NCBI RefSeq assembly: GCF_003992725.1
Contig: NZ_RZNF01000012.1
Coordinates: 372,001 to 436,000 of the forward strand
Origin: Rhodomicrobium lacus
GTDB lineage: Bacteria > Pseudomonadota > Alphaproteobacteria > Rhizobiales > Rhodomicrobiaceae
Direction: 5' to 3'
DNA: 64,000 nucleotides
Position 1 is the first letter of the stretch; each line of letters opens with the position of its first letter. The translations under genes were made by a program, and so were the position numbers. Under the pieces are notes generated by a model that was given only the letters and a program-made list of their open reading frames with translations, made no database searches and had not been told where the DNA came from. Positions 9,636 through 21,974 of this stretch are shown here, in pieces.

Positions 9636-10295
9636 TCACTCCAAACTCAGGCGAAGGGCAAGGGCAGCGGCAAATGGCATCGCCGCCACCGAAAACAGCG
9701 AAAGCGCCCCGAGCAGCAGGATGCTTTGCGAGAAAGCCCCCGGCGCGCCGGACAACGCACCGACGCCGAAGATGAGGAAAGGAGCGAAAAGCGGCAGGAT
9801 CAAGAGCGGCAGCAGCAACGCGCCGCGCCGTAGCCCAAGCGTCAGGGCAGCCCCCGCCCCCGCGACGAAGCTGATGCCGAGCGTGCCGACCGCCAGCGTG
9901 GCAAGCAGCTTCGGCACCGCGTCGAGTTCCATGTTGAGAAGCAGCCCCGCGAGCGGCGTCACCACGATGAGCGGCACGCAGGTGGTCAGCCAGTGCGCAA
10001 GGCTTTTCGAGGCGGCGATGAGTTCTGACGGCAGCGGGCCGATGGCAAGCGCGTCGAGCGAGCCGTCGTCGCGGTCTTCCTGAAACAGCGCGTCGACCGA
10101 CAGCACGGCCGAAAGCAGAAATGAGATCCAGAGGATGCCCGGCGCGATGCGAGACAAGAGCGCGAGGTCCGGGCCGAGGCCCAGCGGAATGATCGACACC
10201 GCGATGAGATAGAAGCCGAGAGCGGTCCCGATGGCGGAGCCTTGGCGCAGAGCGAGTGTCAGATCGCGGGTAAGGAGCGCGAGGAAGGCTTTCAT
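9636..10295 (-). CDS. ccmB: Haem exporter protein CcmB
   Basis: 219 residues, about six membrane segments. The cytoplasmic loop LFQEDRDDGSLDALAIGPLP is the conserved CcmB signature. It forms the membrane part of the CcmAB ABC complex that drives release of holo-CcmE. It overlaps ccmA by 4 bp, so the two subunits are translationally coupled. Confidence 0.96.
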   Translation of the reverse strand: MKAFLALLTRDLTLALRQGSAIGTALGFYLIAVSIIPLGLGPDLALLSRIAPGILWISFLLSAVLSVDALFQEDRDDGSLDALAIGPLPSELIAASKSLAHWLTTCVPLIVVTPLAGLLLNMELDAVPKLLATLAVGTLGISFVAGAGAALTLGLRRGALLLPLLILPLFAPFLIFGVGALSGAPGAFSQSILLLGALSLFSVAAMPFAAALALRLSLE

Positions 10296-10975
10296 GCCGC
10301 GAATGCCCGCCCGGGCTTCAGTTCGAGAACGGTCGCCGCATCGCCCAGCGCAAGATCGAGATGCGTCGAGACGAGCGCGATGCCGCCTTGCGCGAGATGG
10401 TCGCGAATGGCCGTTTCCAGCCGCCGCGTGGAGGCCGCGTCGAGCGAGACGGAAGGCTCGTCGAGAAGCCAGACCGAGCGCTTCGCCGCAAGCAGCCGCG
10501 CGAGGCCGAGGCGCCGCGCCTGCCCTTGAGAGAGATGGCCTGCGCGATACTCCGCAAGGTCGAGAAGGCCGAATGCGTCGAGCGCGTTCTCGGCAGCCTC
10601 CGTGTCGTCCGCGCCCGAATAGAACCGCTGCCAGAAGCTCACATTTTCGATGACCGTGAGGCGCGGCTTGATGCCGTTCGTGTGGCCGATGTAATGGAAA
10701 TGCCCTTCGCCGGTCCCCTCGCCCTTGTCGTCGGTCACGACGATGCGGCCGGAATCAGCCGGGAGATAGCCCGCGATGGTGCGAAGGAGTGTCGTCTTGC
10801 CCGCCCCGTTCGGTCCGCGAAGGATCAGCGCGTGCCCGGCCTCAACCTTGAACGACAGCGCTGGCACCACGATCCGCCCGCCGCGCTGACAGGCAAGCTT
10901 CTCCGCTGCGAGGCTCGAAACCGGCGTCGCGCGAGCAGAAGCGGAACCAGAACGGGTGAGCGGGGTAATACTCAC
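10292..10975 (-). CDS. ccmA: Haem exporter ATP-binding protein CcmA
   Basis: 227 residues. Walker A GPNGAGKTT (54-62), signature LSQGQARRLGLARLL near 148 and Walker B VWLLDEPSV near 170 make it an ABC ATPase; the order A-B-C-D-G identifies CcmA. It powers holo-CcmE release. The start drawn here is GTG at 10975 without a clear ribosome-binding site; the first ~22 residues (Ser/Arg/Ala-rich) are not typical of the family, so a later start near AAEKLACQRGG is possible. It is divergent from acnA with 96 bp between the starts. Confidence 0.92.
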   Translation of the reverse strand: MSITPLTRSGSASARATPVSSLAAEKLACQRGGRIVVPALSFKVEAGHALILRGPNGAGKTTLLRTIAGYLPADSGRIVVTDDKGEGTGEGHFHYIGHTNGIKPRLTVIENVSFWQRFYSGADDTEAAENALDAFGLLDLAEYRAGHLSQGQARRLGLARLLAAKRSVWLLDEPSVSLDAASTRRLETAIRDHLAQGGIALVSTHLDLALGDAATVLELKPGRAFAA

Positions 10976-11071
10976 AAATGAAAATCTCGTGTCGAAGGGA
11001 GGCCGAGCCTCTCTTTATGGTACTCTGCCGCATGCCCACAAGAAGCATTTTCGCACAGATGGAGAATCGCT

Positions 11072-13822
<2,751 letters not shown>

Positions 13823-13848
13823 CCGAGTCGGATCACGTTTTCGAGACA

Positions 13849-13873
13849 AGTCCCGCAGCGCGCGGGACTTTTT
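13849..13873 (+). terminator. Intrinsic terminator of acnA
   Basis: Arms AGTCCCGC (13849-13856) and GCGGGACT (13862-13869) with a 5-nt loop, followed by TTTTC; it lies 27 bp after the acnA stop. Confidence 0.85.
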
Positions 13874-14148
13874 CGTGCAATCGCGGCAGGATTGTGCGCA
13901 ATCATCCGTTCACGGCTCGAAAGCCGTCCCCGATCGCGGCAAAAAAACCAAGTATTTCGAGCGCGTTACCAAAGTGCGGGAAAGCGACAAAGAAACGCTT
14001 GCGCCTCCGAAATCCCGCTGCAACACTTGTCATATATCAAAGAACATAAGCTCGCCCGTTGCCCGCAGCTTTAGAAATTCGCGGGTGCAGGCGAAGCATT
14101 TTCGGAAAAAGCCGCCGCCAAGAAACGGAAGAACCGGGAGTGAGCGCC
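13874..14148. other. Intergenic region before the zinc-ribbon gene
   Basis: About 275 bp with no supported gene. It is moderately AT-rich (runs of A near 13940 and 14110) and presumably contains the promoter of the zinc-ribbon gene; no clear boxes can be assigned. Confidence 0.35.
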
Positions 14149-14403
14149 ATGGCGCAGAGCACGAAAGCCCCCTTCGATCAATGGGTCGAGACCGCGAACA
14201 GCCTCGGCCGACAGTCCGCCTCCAGCGTCGCCTGCCCGTGCTGCGGCTCGACCTCGCTCAGCGTGCGCGATGTCGAATACGGCTTCGGCCACGATCGCGG
14301 CGTGCAGCGCTACATCTCCTGCGGCCATTGCGGCGCGTTTACGGGCGTCGCCGTGCGCCACGCGGGCGAGGTCGAGAAGCAGGCGCTTCGCGCGGCGGAA
14401 TAA
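14149..14403 (+). CDS. Small zinc-ribbon protein of unknown function
   Basis: 84 residues. Two CxxC knuckles, CPCC near 29-32 and CGHC near 63-66, separated by about 30 residues containing basic and aromatic residues, suggest a four-Cys zinc ribbon; one knuckle has an extra Cys. No catalytic domain. The ATG at 14149 follows GGGAG; a GTG three codons upstream is an alternative. It is a single-gene unit bounded by the acnA terminator and its own strong terminator at 14424-14450. A nucleic-acid or protein-binding role is inference only. Confidence 0.75.
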   Translation: MAQSTKAPFDQWVETANSLGRQSASSVACPCCGSTSLSVRDVEYGFGHDRGVQRYISCGHCGAFTGVAVRHAGEVEKQALRAAE

Positions 14404-14423
14404 CGCTTCCATCCATGCGGACT

Positions 14424-14450
14424 GGCCGGGCGCGCGACCCGGCCTTTTTT
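14424..14450 (+). terminator. Intrinsic terminator of the zinc-ribbon gene
   Basis: Arms GGCCGGG (14424-14430) and CCCGGCC (14438-14444), 7-nt loop, then six T residues (14445-14450); 20 bp after the stop codon. Confidence 0.88.
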
Positions 14451-14584
14451 GTTCGTATGACGCGGGCCCGATGGTCCGGGTTCCGTGCGACAATCGTCCT
14501 GTCCAATCGGGGCCGATTTCACGCAGACCGACAAAGTTCGCCCCAAGGATCGGGCGGCCTCGGTCAGAGTCCGTATGCCGCCGC

Positions 14585-15755
<1,171 letters not shown>

Positions 15756-15927
15756 CGACGCAAAAAGGGTTAACGAGATGGGGGAAATGTGGGCGTGTGT
15801 AATTCTGTACGAATGGCATGCGTAAGCGCCTCATCAGTTCGTTGGAGCTCGCAATAGACTAGTTGCTTAAGCTTTGACCCAGCGGTAAAACCTTGATGAA
15901 GCTGAAGCCAAATGCCGTGGTGGCCCG

Positions 15928-16662
15928 ATGGATTTACTACTTAAGATCGCCCGCTGTCCACTTGTCGAATCATGGTATGATGATCACTTGATTTCCAATA
16001 AATGCTACGAAATATTAACCACTCAGCAAGTTGAGTTCAGTGCACACCAGATACCGGAACCTTGGAGCGGAGACATAACTAAAGCGCCGATTCTGTTCCT
16101 TAGTTCGAATCCCTCCATTGATAATAACTCAAAATATCCAGTTTGGGATTGGCCTGACGATCAAATAGAAGACTATTTCAGCAATAGATTTGGCGGACGT
16201 CAACAGTGGATTGAGGATGGCATCCGCTGCCTAAACAATGATGGTTCAAGGACTACAGTTAGATTCTGGGCAGCGGTGAAGGCTCGCGCGAGAGAGTTGC
16301 TCGAAAAAGCCCCTATGCCTGGCAAAGATTATGCTCTCACAGAAGTAGTCCATTGCAAGTCACGAAATGAAGTAGGGGTTGCTCAGGTTCTGAGCGAGTG
16401 CGTGAAACGCTACTTAAGGCCTGTATTATCCGAGGCTTCTGGAGCAAAAATTATAGTGGTGCTGGGAAATATAGCGGGTCAGACCCTTAAGCAAGAGTTC
16501 AAAATGCCCGCCAACGCGCGCATGGCTGGTCCAGTTGAAGTTGGACTAGGTAATAGATATCTAGTTTTCTTGCCTCATCCGAATTTTCGCGGCCCACGCA
16601 CTTTTAGAGATTGCTTGGAACCCTCCCAATTAGAGACACTTAGAGAGGCTTTGCGGAATTAG
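15928..16662 (+). CDS. Uracil-DNA-glycosylase-fold protein, possibly acquired
   Basis: 244 residues. It has the landmarks of the UDG superfamily in order: LFLSSNPSID (motif-1 position) near 53-62, TEVVHCKSRNEVG near 138, VVLGNIAGQTL near 178 and the HPN-type loop FLPHPNFRG near 213. The exact catalytic residues differ from classical families, so base-excision activity is not assured. Codons are clearly AT-richer than both neighbours (many AAT, ATA, TTA), suggesting transfer. It lies alone between ccrM and the rimK-like gene. The ATG at 15928 lacks a strong ribosome-binding site. The fold call is moderately sure; the function is open. Confidence 0.65.
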   Translation: MDLLLKIARCPLVESWYDDHLISNKCYEILTTQQVEFSAHQIPEPWSGDITKAPILFLSSNPSIDNNSKYPVWDWPDDQIEDYFSNRFGGRQQWIEDGIRCLNNDGSRTTVRFWAAVKARARELLEKAPMPGKDYALTEVVHCKSRNEVGVAQVLSECVKRYLRPVLSEASGAKIIVVLGNIAGQTLKQEFKMPANARMAGPVEVGLGNRYLVFLPHPNFRGPRTFRDCLEPSQLETLREALRN

Positions 16663-16766
16663 CCCAGTCTGAACCCTTTCAGATAAATTCAGATTGGTAC
16701 GCGCGCTGCGAACTTTAGTTCATGATGTTGAGCAGCTGCTATCGACGCAACTCAGAACTTTGCCCC

Positions 16767-18149
16767 CTAAGCTGCCTTCTTCATGCGCGAGCGCGTGCCG
16801 AAGCTCCTCTGCTCGATATAATCGAGCACGAGGCCGGCCACATCGACGCCGGTGGTGCGCTCGATGCCTTCGAGGCCGGGCGAGGAATTCACCTCCAGCA
16901 GCAGCGGCCCTTTGGACGAGCGCAGGATGTCCACGCCCGCGAATTTCAGCCCGAGCCGATGCGCGGCCTTGATCGCAAGCTTGCGCTCCTCCGCCGTGAG
17001 CTTCGCCTCGAAGGCGAGCCCGCCCTTGTGCAGGTTCGCGCGGAACTCGTCGCCCGCCGCGCGCCGCACCATCGCCGCGATCACCTTGCCGTCGAGCACG
17101 ATGCAGCGCAGATCCTGCCCCGCCGCCTCGGAAACGAATTGCTGCACGAGGAAGCTCGTCTCGGCGCTGCGCAGCGCATCGATCAGCGACACGGCGGATT
17201 TGCGGTTTTCGGCGAGCACCACGCCCTTGCCTTGCGTCGATTGCAGGAGCTTGATCACGAGCGGGGCGCCGCCCACCATCTTGATGAGGTCGTCGGTGTC
17301 GTGGTGCGAGCTGGCAAACGCCGTGTCGGGCATCGGCAGCTTGTGCATCGCGAGAAGCTGATGGGCGAAAAGCTTGTCGCGGCTCTGCACGATGGACTGC
17401 GCGGAATTCAGCACGCAGGCGCCCGTCATCTCGAACTGGCGCACGACGGCGGTGCCATAGGCGGTGATCGACGCACCGATGCGCGGGATGACGAAGTCGT
17501 AATCGGGGAGCGTCTTGCCTTCGTAATGCACCGCGCTCGCGATGGACTTGATGTTCATGTAGCAGCGCAGCGTGTTGATCGGCTCGATGACGTGATCGCG
17601 CTTCTCGGTTTCCTCGATGAGGCGGCGGTTCGAGAAATTGCCGGGCTCCATGGTGAGGAGCGCGATGCGAAGCGAGCGTTTCTTCGGCTTGCCCGCCTGC
17701 TCGCCATAGACGTCATAGGAGAGCTGCGCCTGACGAAATTCCGACCATGGCAGGATGGTGGCGGATGCGCCTTCGAGAGCCGTGCGGCCGAGAAGCATGC
17801 GGTGCGCCATGGTGTAGCGGTTCGAGAGCGAAATCTCGATGGGCCATTCGCGGTCGCCGATCCTGATCGGCGTTTCGATGATGAAACGGTTTTCGGCCTG
17901 ACCGTTGGAGCTTCGCACCATGCGCCGGTCGACGATTTTCGCCGTGCACCACACTTCGATGTCGTCGCTGTAGTCGGCGGGATGGACGCCGAAGCGGACG
18001 CGGGGCGCATCGATCGGACCGAAGGTTTCAATCGAAAAGGCGTGCAGCGCCGAAGTGCGCGCGCCCGTGTCGATCTTGGCCTTCACCGCAGGCAGCCCCA
18101 ATTCGGGAAGCGCAACCCATTCGCGCCAGCCTAAAACGAACGGCTCCAT
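16767..18149 (-). CDS. Fusion: RimK-associated retropepsin-like protease domain + RimK-type ATP-grasp ligase
   Basis: 460 residues. Residues 1-150 match the RimK-associated ATP-dependent zinc protease family (KAKIDTGARTSALHA with Asp-Thr-Gly at 27-29, and a second region LLGRTAL). Residues about 160-445 are an ATP-grasp ligase: LRIALLTMEPGNFSN, SRDKLFAHQLL, PLVIKLLQSTQGKGVVLAE, VDILRSSKGPLLLEVNSSPGLEGIE. RimK adds glutamates to the C-terminus of ribosomal protein S6; the protease-like partner is usually a separate neighbouring gene and may trim tails. Here both are one polypeptide. The true substrate is unknown. Confidence 0.88.
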   Translation of the reverse strand: MEPFVLGWREWVALPELGLPAVKAKIDTGARTSALHAFSIETFGPIDAPRVRFGVHPADYSDDIEVWCTAKIVDRRMVRSSNGQAENRFIIETPIRIGDREWPIEISLSNRYTMAHRMLLGRTALEGASATILPWSEFRQAQLSYDVYGEQAGKPKKRSLRIALLTMEPGNFSNRRLIEETEKRDHVIEPINTLRCYMNIKSIASAVHYEGKTLPDYDFVIPRIGASITAYGTAVVRQFEMTGACVLNSAQSIVQSRDKLFAHQLLAMHKLPMPDTAFASSHHDTDDLIKMVGGAPLVIKLLQSTQGKGVVLAENRKSAVSLIDALRSAETSFLVQQFVSEAAGQDLRCIVLDGKVIAAMVRRAAGDEFRANLHKGGLAFEAKLTAEERKLAIKAAHRLGLKFAGVDILRSSKGPLLLEVNSSPGLEGIERTTGVDVAGLVLDYIEQRSFGTRSRMKKAA

Positions 18150-18616
18150 CGAACCTTCTCCGGTTTCAGAATCGGTTGCTGTCGTAGGTTATATCAACGA
18201 CTTGCGCCTGCCGCTGCACCGTCTTTCGACAGGGGGAGGGGGAGCGCTCGGACTAACGCTGCGTGCTCGTCACTTGTTCCGCGAATCGTTTCTGCCTTGC
18301 ATGCTAAGGAAATCAGGCTGCGGTTTTATGACAAAAAGGGAAAAGCCGCTTTTCCTTCCAGACCGTGTCACCGCGCGCGCCCAAGTGGCCCACCCTGCAA
18401 AATGGCCTGCGGGCTCTCTGAAAATTGTGTCGCGATTTGCCGGAATTGTCCATTGGCGCGCTTTTTTACGGCTAGGGTTAGCCAAATCGTGTCTTTTGCG
18501 CAACTTTGACAAAATCAGGTTCGACAAGGGGCTCAGCCACAGCGCGCGACACCGGCCCGGCGCGTGACAGCGACTTCGCTCGCGGGCGCTTTGATCCACG
18601 CCAGAGGGAGAAGCCA
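18150..18616. other. Intergenic region with a 17-bp palindrome
   Basis: About 470 bp between the divergent rimK-like fusion and the response regulator. No frame is protein-like. It holds a perfect palindrome at 18339-18355 and an inverted repeat GGCTA-GGGT-TAGCC near 18470, and should contain both promoters. Confidence 0.4.
18339..18355. promoter_or_regulatory. Perfect palindrome GGAAAAGC-C-GCTTTTCC
   Basis: A 17-bp palindrome with 8-bp arms about 260 bp before the response regulator gene and 190 bp before the divergent fusion gene. It could be a dimeric operator or an RNA hairpin; there is no T-run after it beyond TTCC. Confidence 0.35.
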
Positions 18617-19336
18617 ATGGACACATCCACTCATATTCTCGTCGTCGACGATCACAAGGACATCCGCGACCTCCTCGCGAAATTCCTCGTCAAGCATGGC
18701 ATGCGTGTGACGGTGGCGGCCGATGCGGCGGAAGCGCGGCGCCATTTGAAAGCGGGCGCATTCGACCTGCTCGTGCTCGACATCATGATGCCGGGCGAAG
18801 ACGGGCTTTCGCTGTGCCGCGATATTCGCGACAGCAACAGCGCTCCGATCATCTTCCTGACCGCCGTGGCCGAAGATACCGATCGCATCATCGGTCTCGA
18901 ACTCGGCGCCGACGATTACGTGACGAAGCCCTTCAATCCGCGCGAACTCCTGGCCCGCATCCGGGCCGTGATCCGCCGCGCGCAAAGCATGCCGCCGAGC
19001 CGCGACACGCCGCCCGGCGAAAGGATCAAGTTCGGGCAATTCGTCTTCGACGCCGACCGGCGCGAACTCATCGACGGCAACCAGATGGTGACGCCGCTAT
19101 CCTACGGCGAACATCTGCTTCTCGCGGCGTTCCTGCATCGTCCCAACGTGGTGCTGACGCGCGACCAGCTTCTCGACATCACGCGCGGGCGCGCGGCCAA
19201 CCTGTTCGACCGCAGCATAGACAATCAGGTGAGCCGCCTTCGTCGCAAGATCGAGGAGGATCCGAAAGATCCGAAGATCATCCAGACCATCTGGGGCGGC
19301 GGATACAAATTCGTCGGCACGGTCGAGCGCGTGTAA
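18617..19336 (+). CDS. OmpR-family two-component response regulator
   Basis: 239 residues. The receiver domain has acidic DD at 11-12, phosphoacceptor Asp 55 (LLVLDIMMP) and Lys 105 (YVTKPF). A winged-helix OmpR/PhoB DNA-binding domain covers about 137-235 (LSYGEHLLLAAFL ... RSIDNQVSRLRRKIEEDP ... IQTIWGGGYKF). The ATG at 18617 follows AGAGGGAGAAG. It overlaps the kinase start by one base (TAATG). The partner is the kinase at 19336. The regulon is not visible. Confidence 0.95.
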   Translation: MDTSTHILVVDDHKDIRDLLAKFLVKHGMRVTVAADAAEARRHLKAGAFDLLVLDIMMPGEDGLSLCRDIRDSNSAPIIFLTAVAEDTDRIIGLELGADDYVTKPFNPRELLARIRAVIRRAQSMPPSRDTPPGERIKFGQFVFDADRRELIDGNQMVTPLSYGEHLLLAAFLHRPNVVLTRDQLLDITRGRAANLFDRSIDNQVSRLRRKIEEDPKDPKIIQTIWGGGYKFVGTVERV

Positions 19337-20781
19337 TGCAGATTTTCCCCAAAAGCCTGAAGGGCCAGCTCGTCGTTCTCACCATCGCCGGGCTGATCCT
19401 AGCGCAGGCCGTCGGCTATATCGTCATCATCCGTGATCAGCAGTCCCGCATGATGAAGGATTGGCTCAACGGCATTTTTACGCGCGTCGAAACCGTGGCG
19501 AATATCGTCGATACGACGCCGTCGCAATATCACGACACCATCTTCGCGGCAGCAAGTTCGCCCGTCCTTCAGTTCTCCATCGACGATGAGGCCATTGCCA
19601 GAAAAACAGCCGACAATGCGATGGACGAGCCCGAGGGCGCACGCGAGGTATTCGGCAGCCGGGCAAACAATGTCGTCGTTGCCTATTACGATCCCTTCCG
19701 CGCGGAGTTTCGCCTGGAAACGCTCGCTCGCGGTTTTCACAGGGCCTATGAGCGGCTGCGCGGTGCATCCGACCCGAAGAGCGCATCCGACTACCCCGTT
19801 TATGCGCACATTTCGGTGCCGCTCAAAAACGGCGCGTGGCTGAATGTCGCCGTCCGGCCTCGCGGCGCGCCGACGCACGCGCCGACCCTCTTCGTTCAGT
19901 TCGTCATCATGGCGGCGATCGGCGCCTTCGGTATCATGTTCATCATGATCCGCGTCGTGCGCCCGCTGAAGGAACTGGCTGACGCGGCCACGGCGCTCGG
20001 CAGACGCGAATACACAGCAAAGCTCGAAGAAAAAGGCCCCATGGAGGTTGTGGAGACGATCCGCGCCTTCAACGACATGCAGGACAGGCTTTGCACCTTC
20101 ATGCAGGACCGGACGAAGATGCTGGCGGCGCTCAGCCACGATCTTCGGACGCCGATCACGAGCTTGCGGCTTCGCGCGGAGTTCATCGAAGACGACGAAA
20201 TGCGCCGAAAGATTCTCCAGACGCTGGCCGAGATGTTCCAGATGACGGAAGCCGCGCTCGCTTACGCCAAGGGCGGCGAACTGGAAGAACTGGAAGAATC
20301 GCGGCTCGTCGATGTCGGCGCGCTCGTTTCGTCGGTATGTGCCGACCTCGCGGATATGGGCGCACCGGTCGAATGCAGCGACACACCGAGCTTCAGCCTG
20401 CATTGTCGCGCCTTCGCCCTGAAACGCGCGCTTCGCAATATCGTGGTGAACGCGGTGGCCTATGGCACCCATGCGCGCGTCACAACGCAACTCGCGGGCA
20501 ACGAAGCTTTGATCGTGGTCGAGGACGATGGGCCCGGCATCCCCGAGGGCGACATGGAAAAGGTCTTCTCGCCTTTCGTACGCCTCGAAAATTCGAGAAA
20601 TGCCGACACCGGCGGAATGGGGCTCGGCCTTGCGATCGCGCGCGGCATCGTGCGTTTTCACGGCGGCGACGTCATCCTGAAGAACCGGGCGGAGGGGGGG
20701 CTTCGCGTAACCATCGCCCTGCCGGGCGCCTCGGTCATAGGAAAATCCTCGACGGCTGCGCTTGAGCCCGCGGGGGTTTGA
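19336..20781 (+). CDS. EnvZ-like sensor histidine kinase
   Basis: 481 residues. Membrane segments at about 10-30 and 190-212 enclose a periplasmic sensor of ~155 residues. A HAMP linker follows (RVVRPLKELADAATALGRREY), then a HisKA with ALSHDLRTPITSLRLR (phosphoacceptor His about 268). The HATPase has an N box (RNIVVNAVAYG), G1 (DDGPGIPEGD) and G2 (GGMGLGLAIARGIV). It is cotranscribed and translationally coupled with the regulator upstream. The signal is unknown. Confidence 0.95.
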   Translation: MQIFPKSLKGQLVVLTIAGLILAQAVGYIVIIRDQQSRMMKDWLNGIFTRVETVANIVDTTPSQYHDTIFAAASSPVLQFSIDDEAIARKTADNAMDEPEGAREVFGSRANNVVVAYYDPFRAEFRLETLARGFHRAYERLRGASDPKSASDYPVYAHISVPLKNGAWLNVAVRPRGAPTHAPTLFVQFVIMAAIGAFGIMFIMIRVVRPLKELADAATALGRREYTAKLEEKGPMEVVETIRAFNDMQDRLCTFMQDRTKMLAALSHDLRTPITSLRLRAEFIEDDEMRRKILQTLAEMFQMTEAALAYAKGGELEELEESRLVDVGALVSSVCADLADMGAPVECSDTPSFSLHCRAFALKRALRNIVVNAVAYGTHARVTTQLAGNEALIVVEDDGPGIPEGDMEKVFSPFVRLENSRNADTGGMGLGLAIARGIVRFHGGDVILKNRAEGGLRVTIALPGASVIGKSSTAALEPAGV

Positions 20782-20953
20782 CGCTTCGAGGCGAGCCCGT
20801 CTGTCTCGCGAACAAAGGCGTCGTGACAGATCCGGCGTCACGGGGCCACTTGACGCTGCAAACGCCGCGCGAGGGCAACTCACGCCTCACGCTTGGCATA
20901 AGCATCGCGTGCGATAAGCGACGCGCTTGCAGTTCTGCCACCAAGAGGATGTG

Positions 20954-21274
20954 ATGTACCAGTTTGCCTATTCTTTCATCTGCGAGGAACCGACCTCGCA
21001 GGATGTTTCGACCGCGCGCAAACTGGCAGACGCAGTCGACTTGTTCGACGCTACAAATGGCACGGAGTTGCCCTCGCACCACCGCCACGAGGCCTTGTCG
21101 GAATTCCGCAGGATCTGGATTACCGTCGCCGACGAAGTTCCGGCGGGCGTCGGCGAACGCCACGATGCGGCGGAAGTCAAGACTGTCATTCTCGAAGAGG
21201 TGGAGCGCCGCCGTTTCTCGCGCGCGAAGACCCAGCTCGCCTCGCGTTTTTTTTCCGGGAGCAGAGTCCAATGA
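20954..21274 (+). CDS. Unrecognised small protein, first of a coupled pair
   Basis: 106 residues from the ATG at 20954, which follows GAGGATGTG; the sequence begins MYQFAYSFICEEPTSQD. It is mixed charged, probably helical (TARKLADAVDLFDA, EALSEFRRIWITVADEV) and has no membrane segment. The start and the FRRIW-like segment faintly recall the flagellar regulator FlaF, but no flagellar gene is nearby, so I do not assign it. It overlaps the next gene by 4 bp (ATGA) and lies about 170 bp beyond the EnvZ-like kinase. Confidence 0.6.
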   Translation: MYQFAYSFICEEPTSQDVSTARKLADAVDLFDATNGTELPSHHRHEALSEFRRIWITVADEVPAGVGERHDAAEVKTVILEEVERRRFSRAKTQLASRFFSGSRVQ

Positions 21275-21756
21275 CAGCGGAGGGTGCGTTCTTCGTGGAA
21301 AGCGCCCCGGAACTGGAAGTGGACTTCGCAACACTGGAGCGGGTTCTGGGAGCCGCGCTCGGCGGCTTCGCCTCGGAACTCCGTCTTGTCGACGTGCTCG
21401 ACTTCGCTGCTTTCATCCGCATTGGTCAGATTGCCAACCTGAGGAGCCTCATTCACTCCTCAGCCGAGCTTTATTTCAAACCTGGAACGATCGAGCTTTG
21501 TGAACTCGGACAAGCGCTGCTCTCGTGGTCAGCGCCACCGGAAATCCTGTTGCCCATGAGGTTTCGCCACGCGGGAGTACGCGCGTATTTTCACCTCAGG
21601 CTAGCGGCTCGGTCCGCATCGGTCGACCTTGAATCCGTTGCCATAGAGGACGACGCTGGCGGCTGCCTTGAAGCGAGGCTGAAACACGCTGTCGAAACTG
21701 CGGCCGTCCAGCGACTGCAAACCGCTTCGGCCGGGGGGAACGATGGCGCTACCTAG
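21271..21756 (+). CDS. Unrecognised protein, second of a coupled pair
   Basis: 161 residues, ATG at 21271 overlapping the stop of the preceding gene. Acidic first half with short hydrophobic patches (VLGAALGGFASELRLVDVLDFAAFIRIGQIANL), no signal peptide, no known motif. The second half contains IEDDAGG and an Ala-rich helix. Overlap and codon use like the neighbours argue that it is real and that it acts together with the 106-residue protein. Function unknown. Confidence 0.55.
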   Translation: MTAEGAFFVESAPELEVDFATLERVLGAALGGFASELRLVDVLDFAAFIRIGQIANLRSLIHSSAELYFKPGTIELCELGQALLSWSAPPEILLPMRFRHAGVRAYFHLRLAARSASVDLESVAIEDDAGGCLEARLKHAVETAAVQRLQTASAGGNDGAT

Positions 21757-21879
21757 GGTCGCACGCTTGCGACTGCATACTGTTAGCTTATCGACGACAT
21801 TGACGCTAGTGCTGTCAATTATCATAATCAACGTGCAATCTAAAGGTGGTGCGTCGCCTCCCGATGTGGGGCAATGGCT

Positions 21880-21897
21880 AAACTTCTTATAAAGTTT
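21880..21897. promoter_or_regulatory. Inverted repeat AAACTT-N6-AAGTTT upstream of the cyclase
   Basis: Perfect 6-bp arms with spacer CTTATA, 20 bp before the putative -35 box of the cyclase gene; a plausible activator or repressor site. Confidence 0.35.
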
Positions 21898-21916
21898 TCT
21901 TTTATGCCGCACAATG

Positions 21917-21945
21917 TTGACATAGGCTGTCACTCTTAAGAAAAT
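21917..21945 (+). promoter_or_regulatory. Putative sigma-70-type promoter of the cyclase gene
   Basis: TTGACA at 21917-21922 (full match), 17-bp spacer, GAAAAT at 21940-21945 (4 of 6 matches). The start codon is 30 bp beyond the -10 box. Confidence 0.45.
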
Positions 21946-21974
21946 GGCATAAGCGCTTCGCCCCGGTACCTAAA

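Noticed and set aside
20954-21274. Assignment as FlaF
   Set aside because: Only a faint N-terminal likeness; no flagellar neighbours, so left as unrecognised.
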